From positions 5,414,192 through 5,478,191 of the forward strand of contig NC_087155.1 of the NCBI RefSeq assembly GCF_035594125.1: a DNA stretch of 64,000 nucleotides, given 5' to 3'. This document shows positions 1 through 64,000 of this stretch, piece after piece (position 1 is the first letter of the stretch; the number at the start of each line of letters is the position of its first letter). Origin of the DNA: Scylla paramamosain (lineage: Eukaryota; Arthropoda; Malacostraca; Decapoda; Portunidae). The notes below the pieces were generated by a model, which was not told the DNA's origin, did not search any database, and was given only the letters and a program-made list of their open reading frames with translations. A program made the translations under genes and the position numbers.

Positions 1-23
1 ATATATATATATATATATATATA
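1..23. repeat. (AT)n microsatellite, cut by window start
   Basis: Perfect AT dinucleotide run at the window edge, in a THOC5 intron. Confidence 0.9.
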
Positions 24-90
24 GTAAACATTTGCTTTTATGCCAAGTGCCTTACAGCTTCACAGTAGCTTGTTTATCTAGATTTTTATT

Positions 91-161
91 TTTTATTTAT
101 TTATAAATTTATTTATTTATTTATTTTTATTTTATTTATTTATTTATTTATTTATTTATTT
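91..161. repeat. (TTTA)n microsatellite
   Basis: Imperfect TTTA/TTTAT tetranucleotide run just before the pyrimidine tract of THOC5 exon a. Confidence 0.8.
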
Positions 162-183
162 TTTTCTCTCTCTCTCTCCCCAG

Positions 184-52837
<52,654 letters not shown>

Positions 52838-53031
52838 GTAGGATGCCCATCCCTCTGTGCAGACATTATCAGTTCTTGTAGCCATAGTCATCAAATAATC
52901 TATATTTTGTATCTCTTTTCATACAGTACATCCATCAATATGTAACTAATATTTGTCTATATCTACAGTATATACCAAACTGTCAACCTTTAGGAGAGGA
53001 TGGCTAAGAAAAGGTGTCCCCCTCTACATTT

Positions 53032-53180
<149 letters not shown>

Positions 53181-53184
53181 CATA

Positions 53185-53275
53185 TCTCCCTCTTGAAAAG
53201 TTCAAGTCATAGGAAGAAGGAAACACAGAAGCAGGCAGGGAGTTCCAGAGTTTACCAGAGAAAAGGATTGTCATA
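53185..53275 (-). mobile_element. LINE family A, 90-bp fragment (A10)
   Basis: CTCCCTCTTGAAAAGTTCAA, GTCATAGGAAGAAGGAAACA, GCAGGCAGGGAGTTCCAGAG match the RT C-terminal end of family A. Both sides are truncated, the 3' side by the CA repeat. Confidence 0.75.
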
Positions 53276-54407
53276 GACTGAGATGTTGCATGGATTCAGT
53301 ATATAAAGGTTGCTGGAAAACTCACAAACATTTTCATATTTTAATTAATCACTGCTAATTATTTACATTTCTTACAAGTCAAAATTCCTCACTCACATTC
53401 ATGTTCCATTTGTTCAAAGTTATTTGGTGTCACTATATATCTCTTGAACGTATTCATTGATCAACACAATCATCATACAAGAACACAGACAATATCAAAT
53501 TCATAAACACAACTAATATTCAATCATTGCAATTAATGTTCAGTTAGGAAAGCACACATGATATCAGCACCACATCATTTACCATAAATAATCCGTAATA
53601 AAGTAAATCTTTGTACACCCCACAAACCTATCATACCAAACATAAAACATCAAATAAACATTCTACTCCTCTTTTAATAATATACTTGATTTATAGACTG
53701 CATCATGCTTTCAAGCTCCACTTACTTTTAAGTTATTCTGCCCATCTCGACCCCTCTCTGGTCAGGCCCTCTGGAACCTCTGTCTCTCTGTCTGCTACTG
53801 TCTAATTCTCTGTCACTTCAGTTCATATACATTTGCTTGGGACTGTCTATTTCCCTCAGAAAAGTATCTTTATTTTCATAACATTTTACATATCTATTAT
53901 TCACATTGCTCATCTACGCATATGATCCGCCCACAGGCGTGGTAATTGATACAGATACCAGTCAGGGTTTAGGGGCAGTTTGGAGGTGGAGCTTAAGTGG
54001 GCATTGGTATGTTTCTATAGGCTGATCTTTCCTCCTGGTGCCTTATACCTTGTAGCTGGCCTACTTTCCCTTTCAGTCACTTTCTCTGCTTTGTCCCCTA
54101 CATCATTAATGTTAATCCTCTTTTGACTTAGGCTGCCTTCCCAAGCAGTTTATGGCTTTCTTCCTGTTTTATACTGTGTCCATGTTCATTGTTTTCTTTG
54201 TTCCCTTGATATCAAGTGCTAATAATCTTCCTGGGTGGGGTGATGACTTGTTTTCTTGCTACCTCATCTGTCTTCTCATTTCTTCTTTCTTATTACTTAT
54301 TTTATCTTCTCTTCTTTATTCTTCCTTATTTTGTCTTTTTCTTCTTTTCTTCTTCTTTCTTTCTTGTTCTGTGACAACACTATAAATTCTGGTGTGAAGT
54401 CACCACA
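53276..54407 (+). other. Downstream of THOC5 exon i, nothing recognised
   Basis: AT-rich with T/C-rich low complexity at 54290-54370. No THOC5 exon found here. Confidence 0.4.
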
Positions 54408-56940
54408 GGATGAATGATTGAGAATAATGGTTAACTCTTGCATTAGAGAGATGGACAGAATAGGGGTGAGAGAAAGAAGGTCTTGTACAGCAAGGCCACG
54501 GGAGGAGGGCAGGCATGCTGATAGCAAGATCAAAAGAGCAGTTAGCATGAAAATAGCAGTAGAAGATAGCAAGAGATGCAACATTGTGGTGATGACAGTG
54601 AGGCTGAAGACAGTCAGAGGAGAGGAGTTCATAAAATGAAAAGCTTCTGATTCCACCCTGTCTTTTTAAAAGAGTGGTATGAGTGGAACACCCTCCATAC
54701 ATGTGAAGCACACTCCATACATGGATGGATAAGGCCCCTGTACAGAGTTAGCAGTTGGTGGTTGAGAAAAACTGGCAGGGACAACTCAGAACACTTAACT
54801 TCATAGAAGCTGTTTTATCTAGAGATGAGATGTGAAGTTTCCGGTTTAGATTATAACTAAGGGACAGACTGAGGATGTTCAGTGTTGAAGAGGACGACAG
54901 TTGAGTGTCATTGAAGAAGAGGGGATAATTATCTGGAAGATTGTGTTAAGTTGATAGATTGAGGAATTGAGTTTTTGAGGCATTGAACAATATTAAGTTT
55001 GCTTTGCCCAATTAAAAATTTTTAGATATCAGAAGTCAAGTGTTCTGTGGCTTCCCAGTGTGAGCTGTTTACTTCCTGAAGGGTTGGACATCTACAAAAA
55101 AAGATGTGAAAAAGTGCAGGGCAGTATCATCAGCGTAGTAGTAGATAGGACAAGAAGTTTGGTTTAAAAGATCATTGGTGAATAATACGAAGAGAGCTGG
55201 TGATATGACAGAACCATGAGGAACATCTCTGTTAATAGATTTAGGAGAATGGTGAACATCTACCACAGCTGCAATAGAATGATCTGAGATGAAGTTACGG
55301 AGAGAAGGATGGAAGCCATTGGAAGATAGTTTAGAAATCACAGCTTTGTGTAAAACTATCAAAAGTTTTTGATACATTTAAGGTAACAGGGAAAGTTTTA
55401 CCAGAATTCCTAAAAGAGGATGACCAAGACTTAGTAAGGAAAGCCAGATCACCATTAGAGTGGCCTTGACGGAACCCATACTGGCAATCAGATAGAAGTT
55501 TGTGAAGTGATAGATGTTTAAGAATCTTCCTGTTGAGGATAGATTTAAAAACTTAAGAGGCAGGAAATTAAAGTAATTGGATGGTAGTTTGAAGGATTTA
55601 AGCAATCACCCTTTTTAGAAACAGGCTGAATGTAGGCAAACTTTCAGCAAGAAGGAAAGGTAGATGCTGATTACAAAGTTGGAAGAGTTTGACTTGGCAA
55701 GGTGTAAGCATGGAGGTACAGTTTTGGAGAACAATAGGATGGATCCCATCAGGTCCATAAGCTTTCTGAGGGTTAAGGTCAGTGAGGACATGGAAAACAC
55801 CACTGTGAAGGATCTTAATGGGTAGCATGAAGTAGCTGGAGGGTGGAGGAGAGGGAGGAACAAGCCCTGAATCATCCAGGGTAGATTTGTTAGCAAAGAC
55901 TTGAACAAGGAGTTCAGCTTTAGATTTAGAGTTAGATGAGGTGGCAGTGGTGCCATCATGTTGAAGCAAGGGAGGGAAAGATAAAGAACCAAAGTTACTG
56001 GAATGTTTTTACCTAGGTGGCAGAAGTTGTGAGGGGAATTGAATCTTGCAAGATTGTGATACTTTCTATTAATGAAAGAGTTTTTGGCTAGTTGGAGAAC
56101 AGACTTGGCATGATTCTGGGCAGAAATATAAAGTGCATGAGATTCAGGTGATGAACGCTCAAGTATGTTTTGTGGGCCACCTCTCTATCATGTATAGCAC
56201 AAGAACAGGTTGTGTTAAACTTAAGTTTGGAAAGTTTAGGTTGAGAGAATGAGTGAGGAATGTACGCTTCCATACCAAACACTATCACAGTAGGGTCTCT
56301 GACATGGAAGCAATAGTCATTCCAAGGAAAACCAGAATAATACCTCCTCAGGTCCCCCAATTACCAGAGGCAAAATGCCAGAGGCACCTCTGCTGTATAG
56401 GATCCTGAGGAGGGATTGGAGAGATAGGACAAGATAAAGATATGAGGTTGTGATTGGAGAAGCCCAATGGAATGATTAGAGATTAGGGAGAGATCAAGAA
56501 TGTTGGGCATATCTCCCAAAGTAGTCAGGATTACAAGTAGGGTGTTGGACTAGTTGCTTTAGGTCATGGAGGATAGCAAAGTTCAAGGTTAGTTCACCAG
56601 GATGGTCAGTGAAGGGAGAGGAAAGCCAAAGCTGGTGGTGAGCACTGAAGTATCCAAGAATTGATATCTCTGCAGAGGGAAGAGAATTAGGATGTGCTCC
56701 ATTTAGGAAGTAAAGTAGTCAAATAATTTTTTATAGTCAGAAGAGTTAGGTGAGAGGTGTGCAGCACTGATAAATTTAGTTTGAGAGTTTCTCTGTAGTT
56801 ATAGCCAGATGATGGAAAATTTGGAAGATTTAAGAGATTGGGCATGAGAGCAGGTTGTTGTCGTGTACACAGATGCAACATTCAGCTTTGGATTGAAAAT
56901 AAGATTGAGAATGTAGGAGGGAACAGAAAAAGGGCTTCCC
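54408..56940 (-). mobile_element. LINE family A, 2.5-kb degenerate copy (A11)
   Basis: Read from 56940 leftward it runs colinearly from the endonuclease ([19 protein letters not shown]) through the RT (STLDDSGLVPPSPPPSSYFM, KAYGPDGIHPIVL, YADDTALHFF, INRDVPHGSVISPALF) to VESKAF and NANCS. It lacks the 3' UTR and tail. Numerous small indels leave only frames of up to 125 codons. Confidence 0.85.
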
Positions 56941-58097
<1,157 letters not shown>

Positions 58098-58127
58098 CAT
58101 ACATACATACATATATACATACCACAT

Positions 58128-58200
58128 ATAGTGTTCCCTTGCCTATTAGTGGTTCAGCATTCATGGGTTCACATATTTGTGGATTTAAAAGAAAAGTAAA
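58128..58200 (+). mobile_element. Possible Tigger element left end
   Basis: TAGTGTTCCCTTGCCTATTA, GTGGTTCAGCATTCATGGGT, TCACATATTTGTGGATTT resembles the ends of Tigger elements of the CAGTG.TCCCTCG.TATTCGCGG type with CpG sites decayed. No right end was found in the window. Confidence 0.4.
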
Positions 58201-59534
58201 CGTTTTGGGGAAGATAGAACTCCAAAGTAACATTTTGATTTTGGGTGGCAAGGTACCCACAGGGCTCACATTGGTTTACTAAACCTAACCTAAATCTCAA
58301 ATCACGAAGTGATGAGCAAGGTAGTATTAAAGTTAGGCAAGGTAATATTAAAAGCAAGCTCCATTGAACTCAATGCAGTAGACTCAGCAGAGGAACACAC
58401 AGAGGTGGCAAACTACTGGAACAATTGGCTGTCCTTCTTCCTCTTCTTGTGACCACAACTTGCCAACCTCAATAGAAAATAACCAACATGCTGGTGGTCA
58501 AGATTTCCTGAAATATTCCACTAAGTTTCCTGTGAAATGTTGCTGACTTTGAATTGCGGTACAAAATTCTTGAGAAAATATCTTGTGTGTTTATTGCAGT
58601 CACGAGAATAGGAAAAAGATCAGCTGATCGCTCCAGTAGTGAAATATGAAGGGTACTTCCTGCAGAGTGCTCCTTACCTTAACTGGGTTCATACTCCAAT
58701 GGAACCTGCTAAATGTGCCCACATCCCATCCCAGAGGTTAATGAGACTAATTTTCACGTACTCACTGCTGCCACTCTTCTTTCACCCCTAACACACAATC
58801 GTTCTTTTTTGCCTCTCTCATTCACTGCTCTCTTCATACAGTTCATCCACTCCAGGCATGGTCTTCCTCTTAACAGTTTAAAAATATTTTTGTTACATGC
58901 AATAAAATGTTAATGAAAATATCAGATGAACTTGATATGCTATCTAAAAGATTGCATATATCAAATTTTTTAAGCATATTTTATTTATTTATTTATTTAT
59001 TTATTTGTTTACTTATCTATTCTGTTATTTTTTATGTTTTGGTGTGGAATATATTGCTGATTTATGTAGTTATGGTGCTGTGATTAAAAATCTGAAGCAC
59101 AGAAGAAAAATCACTCATTTATTCCTTTTTTAAATAAAAAAAGGGTCTTTCAAAATCAGTAAGAGATTTATATTTGAAAAACAGAAAAAACTTATCAATA
59201 AGGAAATAAAGTTAACAACTATCCCTTTGGGGATTTGTTTCTGTGTGATTTTGCATCAATCTTGGAGCGATATAAAGTATTCAGATGATATTTTAAGAGA
59301 TTCTGACCAGTATCTGGAGGAGAGTGAGTAGCAGGTAGTGAGATGTGAGATGGTTCACTATTATGTGGCATTTGTGGCAATGGAGTAAGAGCAGCAAAAG
59401 TATCACATTGCACCTCTTTTGTTCATATTTACCTTGTTCTCTGTGTTATCTTATGGTTTCACCCTGCTATTGGTATGTGACAAAAAACAAAGAGAACAGA
59501 AGATACAAGAGAATTGTAGCATACCAGTGTTGTT
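58201..59534 (+). other. Nothing recognised
   Basis: Contains a short (ATTT)n run (about 58981-59006). The stretch after TTTATTGCAG at 58600 was tested for a THOC5 exon and does not fit. Confidence 0.4.
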
Positions 59535-60250
59535 CAGTTTCTACATTTATCTATCCACTTAACACAATTTTCCAGACAATTATCCCCTCTTCTTCAGCGA
59601 CACTCAACTATCCCTGTCTTCCACAATAGAAATGCTTAGACTGTCATTTACTTAAAATCTCAAATGGAAATTTCACATCTCTTCTCATAATAAAACAGCT
59701 TCTATGAATTTAGTTATCTTGTGTTGCTTCCACTAATATTTTTCCTTCTCCCAGCTTCTAACTCTGTAAAGTGGCCTTCTCTATCCATTTACGGTATGTG
59801 GAAACAATACTCACACATACCTCTTAAACAGGATGAAATCAAAAGCTTTTCACCTCAACTTCTCTTCTCTAACAGATTCTTGATTCTCCTTTGCATTACC
59901 ACAGTGTTGTATTTCTTACTATTGTTATTTCTTCTGTTGTTATTTCCATGGTTACTGTTTTTTAACTTATTGCATGCTTTCCCCCCCATCATGCAGCCTT
60001 GCTGCACAAGACTTTATATTTTCTCTCTATTTTGTCCACCTTAATACAAGAGTTATCATCTACCATAGCAGTAATAGAATGTCCAGAAAGAGCCCTTGAG
60101 ATAAAGCTATGAAAAGTGGACAAAAATGAAGATGATAATTTAAGATTTTTATGCCAAACTACCAAAGGTCTTTTATTTGTAAAGCAATAAAAAAAAAAAT
60201 CACTGAAATTCCTAAAAGAGGGTAGCCGTGATTCAGCTAACAAAGCAAAA
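59535..60250. mobile_element. LINE family A, two fragments in opposite orientation (A12)
   Basis: 59535-60055 is + strand RT C-terminal sequence ([17 protein letters not shown] to CTTGCTGCACAAGACTTT...CAAGAGTTA). From about 60056 to 60250 the sequence is - strand mid-RT (TCATCTACCATAGCAGTAAT, the VVDGH region, to the SFRDF region). The two parts meet directly. Confidence 0.75.
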
Positions 60251-60689
60251 TCAGCACTTACAGAATGTATATTAACAATAACACAGAAGTCAAGCTGATA
60301 TGTGCTTTAAAATCATCCTTTTGATGATAGGCAGAGATGTCTCAGAAGGTTTAAGTAATAGAAAAGCAATGTAACAATTAGCTATCTTTATTTTCCTCAC
60401 TACTAACTACCTGAATCCTCCTACCATACTCTAGTGCTAATTAATTTTGTAATTTCTACAGATATTCTGCATGGTTCAGATACATGCAAAACCATGGTAA
60501 ACAAATATAAAAAAAAATAATAATAAATAAATAGGTAATAATAAAATAAATAAAATGAAATAATCACCAATGCTAGGAAAGTAGAAAATATTGCTACTTC
60601 AGGTTGAGGCTGAGGAATGAAACATTGTGATTAAATCCCAATTTTTCATGATAATCTTTTAAATGCATATGTAGTACCTTTTGATAAAA
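60251..60689 (+). other. Nothing recognised
   Basis: Includes a TAAA/TAAT-rich low-complexity stretch (60508-60560). Confidence 0.35.
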
Positions 60690-61604
60690 GAAAAGGGGAT
60701 AGATAGGAATGCTTCAATTATAGGGACATCAGTTTGCTGAGTGTGGTAGGAAAGGTTCTAGAAAGGGAAGTTGTGTAGACCAGACTTTTTTTACTGTAAG
60801 TTAGTTGTGTGAAAAGTTTTGGGGAAAAGAAAGTCATTTTGGCATTCATGGTCTTGGAGAAAGTGGATAACATTGACAAGAAAGGACTATGGAATGTTCT
60901 AAAAATATACAGAGTTGGAGGCAGTTTATTAGGAGTGAAGAATCTGTATGTAAATAGCAGGGGATATGTAAGAGTTGGTGATGGTGTCATTGAGTTCTTT
61001 CCTTTCCTTTAAGTTTACAACATAATTGTGTAATGTTATGTGGTCATTCAACTTGTATATGGATGGTGCAGTAAAGGAAATAGGGTTTTAGGCAGATGCC
61101 TGAGTTTGATCAATGGGGAGAAAAGGTTGTGGGACCTGAGTCAGCTACTATTTGGTGATGATACAGCTCTGGTGGCTGACTCAGAGAGGAAGTTAAGGAT
61201 TGGTGGAGGAATTTTGGTGTGTTTGAAGGAGGAGGAAGCTGAAAGTGAAAGTTAGTAAAACTAAAGTAATGGAATGCCTGAAAGAGATAGTGGTGAAAAG
61301 ATGGATGTAAGATTGAATGGAGAACAGCTGGAAGAGATAGATTGTTTCAAGTATTTGGTATTAACAGTTATAGTGGACAAAAAAGTGGAGACAGAGGTGA
61401 AATGCAGGGTGAAGGAAGCAGAAAAAATACTTGGTGGTCTGAGAAAGATCTTAAAACATAGGACACTAGGTAGGAGTTTAAAGGGTTTTATGAGGGAAAA
61501 GTGGTACCCACTGTGCTGTATGGTGCTGAAACATGGAACATGAGAGTAACAGAGAAGAAACAGCTTATTGTAATAGAAAAGAAAATGTTTGATGAATATA
61601 GCTA
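60690..61604 (+). mobile_element. RTE-like LINE fragment (copy E2)
   Basis: RT text: ISLLSVVGKV-like near 60730, VLEKVDNIDKKGLWNVLKIY, LYVNSRGYVRVGDGV, FGDDTALVADSERKLR (normally FADDT), then KMDVRLNGEQLEEIDCFKYL, EVKCRVKEAEKILGGLRKIL and VPTVLYGAETWNMR. These are the standard RTE C-terminal RT motifs (YLG....G....E...R...A......L, VLYG.E.W..). Several frame changes. It abuts a family A copy at 61605. Confidence 0.75.
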
Positions 61605-64000
61605 TGACTACAGAGTCACTCTCAAACTAAATTTATCTGTGCTGTACATCTCTCACCTGACTCCTCTGACTGAAAAATTTTTTGACTACATAAGTTCCAA
61701 AGTGGAGCACATTCTGACTTCCCTTTTGTGGAGATCTCCATTCTTGGAGACTTCAATGTCTGCCACCAACTTTGGCTTTCCTTTCCTTTCACTGACCATC
61801 CTGGTAAACTAGCCTTTAACTTTGCTATCCTCCATAACCTAGAGCAATTGGTGCAATACCCTACTCATATTCTTGACTGTCTTGGAGATATGCCCAGCAT
61901 TCTTGACCTTTTCCTAATCCTTCTGCTTATGCTGTTACCTTATCTTCTCCATTAAGCTCCTCCGATCACAATCTCATATCTGTATCTTGTCCTATTGCTC
62001 CAACCCTTCCTCAGGATTCCCCTAAGTGGAGGTGCCTCTGGCATTTTGCCTCTAGTAATTGGGGGGACCTGAGGAGGTATCATTCTGGTTTTGTCTCTGC
62101 TAGTTAGGGGTACCTGAAGAGGTATTTTACTGATTTTCCTTGGAATGACTACTGCTTCCATATGTGAGATCTGTCTCTGTATGCTGAGCACATAACAGAG
62201 GTGATAGTGTCTGGCATGGAGGCATACATTCCTCACTCATTTTCTCGACCTAAACCTTCCAAATCTTGGTTTATTACAGCCTGTTCTCATGCTATATATG
62301 ATAGAGAGGTGGCCTACAAAAGGTACTTGAGTCTTCCATCACCAGAATCTCATAAACTTTATATTTCTGCCCAAAATCATGCCAGGTCTGTTCTCCAACT
62401 AGACAAAAACTCCTTCATTAATAGAAAGTGTCAAAATCTTTCAAGCTCTAACCCCCCTCCCCTCATGACTTCTGACACCTAGCCAAAAACATCTCCAATA
62501 TCTTTGCTTCTTCTTTCCTTCCTTTATTTCAACCAGATGGCACCACTGCTATTTTATCTGTCTTTAAGGCAGAACTCTTAGCTCAAACCTTTGCTAAAAA
62601 CTCTACTTGGATGACTCAGGGCTTGTTCCTCCCTCTCCTCCACCCTCTGACTATTTCATGCTACCTGTTAAAATTCTTTGCAATGATGTTTCATATGCCC
62701 TTGCTGGCCTAGACTCTCAGGAGGCTTATGGACTTTATGGGGTCCCTCCTCTTGTTCTCTGAAACGGTGCCTTTGTGCTTGCACCTTACCTAGTCAAACT
62801 CTTTCAACCCTGTCTGTCAACATCTACCTTTCCTTCTTGCTGGTAACTGTTCTAATCCCCCAAAGTACTGTCCTATTGCTTTAATTTCCTGCCTATTAAA
62901 AGTTTTTGTATCTATCTTCAATAAGAATTCTTAAACATCACTTCACAACCTTCTATCTGATTGCCAGTATGGGTTGCATCAAGGCCACTCTACTGGTGAT
63001 CTTCTGGCTTTCCTTACTGAGTCTTGGTCATCCTCTTTTAGAGATTTTGGTGAAACTTTTGCTGTTGCCTTGGATATATCGAAAACTTTTGATGGAGTCT
63101 GGCACAAAGCTTCGATTTCCAAAGTAGCCTCCTAAGGCTTTTATCCTCTAGCACAAAGCTTTGATTTCCAAACTACCCTCCTAAGGCTTCTATCCTTTTC
63201 TCTGTAACATCATCTCAAGTTTTCTTTCTGACCATTCTGTTGCTGGTGTGGTAGATGGTCACTGTTCTTCTCCTAAGAGAACCCTGTTCCTCAGGGTTCT
63301 GTCCTGTCCCCTCTCTCTTCTTATTCATCAATGACCTAAACCAAACTTCTTGTCCTATCCACTCCTATGCTGATGATACCACCCTGCACTTTTCTACATC
63401 TTTTCAAAGACATCCAACACTTCAGGAAGTAAGCATTTTATGCAGGGAAGCCACAGAATGCCTGACTTCTGATCTTTCTAAAATTTCTGATTGGGGCAGA
63501 GCAAACTTGGTATTGTTCAGTGCCTCAAAAACTCAATTCCTCCATATATCAACTCGACACAACCTTCCAGACAACTATCCCCTCTTCTTCAGTGACACTC
63601 AACTGTCCCCCTCTTCTACACTGAACATTCTCGGTCTGTCCTTTACTTATAATCTGAACTGGAAACTTCACATCTCTTCTCTAGCTAAAACAGCTTCTAT
63701 GAAGTTAGGTGTTCTGAGATATATCTGCCAGTTTTCTCACCCCCCTCCCCACCCAGCTGCTAACTCTGTACTAGGGCCTTATCTGTCCATGTATGGAGTA
63801 TGCTTCACATGTCTGGGGGGGTTCCTCTCATACCGCTCTTCTAGACAGGATGGAATCAAAAGCTTTTTGTCTCATCAACTCCTCTCCTCTAATTGACTGT
63901 CTTCAGCCTCTCTCACATCGCCACAGTGTTACATTTCTAGCTGTCTTCTACTGATATTTTCATGCTAACTGCTCTTCTGATCTTGTTAACTGCATGCCTC
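61605..64000 (+). mobile_element. LINE family A copy running off the window (A13)
   Basis: Starts in the endonuclease ([44 protein letters not shown]) and continues through [30 protein letters not shown] (frame 63255-63896), KISDWGRANLVLFSASKTQF to the C-terminal region. Two short tandem duplications lie inside it (62058-62135 and 63097-63200). The catalytic YADD is kept; several frame shifts kill the ORF. Confidence 0.87.

Noticed and set aside
58590..58720. Possible further THOC5 exon after TTTATTGCAG
   Set aside because: None of the three frames gives THOC5-like sequence and two have early stops.

Overview
This is eukaryotic genomic DNA: AT-rich, intron-dominated, and crowded with long AC, AG/CT and AT microsatellites, decayed non-LTR retrotransposons and small DNA transposons. 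The microsatellite load, a Ty1/copia fragment resembling the GalEa group known from crustaceans, and the LINE types all suggest a crustacean, probably a decapod. That assignment is inference. No bacterial-style operon, CRISPR array, tRNA or rRNA was found.

One host gene explains the window. Nine + strand exons between 184 and 52837 join in consistent reading phase into about 452 codons of THO complex subunit 5 (THOC5), a subunit of the THO/TREX complex that couples transcription to mRNA processing and nuclear export. The roughly 80 N-terminal residues lie upstream of the window and about the last quarter lies downstream. Coding exons are 1.36 kb of about 52.7 kb; introns run from 1.5 to 11.6 kb. 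No other host gene was recognised.

The introns are layered transposable elements. Family A is a poly(A)-tailed endonuclease/reverse-transcriptase LINE present at more than a dozen loci on both strands; the fullest copies are 35106-38287 (+) and 25492-28556 (-). Family B (four fragments) ends in an AGGTAAA motif running into AC repeats. Family C is a two-ORF element (about 8075-12918). There are also two RTE-like fragments, an L2-like 3' end, a GC-rich RT fragment (51276-52230) and a GalEa-like copia fragment (43606-45308). DNA transposons include three about 455-472 bp Tigger/pogo-type MITEs, a 1.2 kb element with different Tigger-like ends, a Tigger transposase pseudogene (32908-33560) and two piggyBac-like TTAA elements.

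Nesting gives a relative order of events: a piggyBac-like element sits in a Tigger MITE, another sits in a family A LINE, a Tigger MITE sits in a family A LINE, and a family A LINE sits in an opposite-strand family A copy. The most notable structures are the Tigger MITEs that keep the start of the transposase reading frame, a 2 x 232 bp palindrome at 50058-50536, two near-perfect intronic hairpins (4433-4505 and 16569-16624), and a two-copy unknown repeat with a partial reading frame (21893-22488 and 45470-46125).
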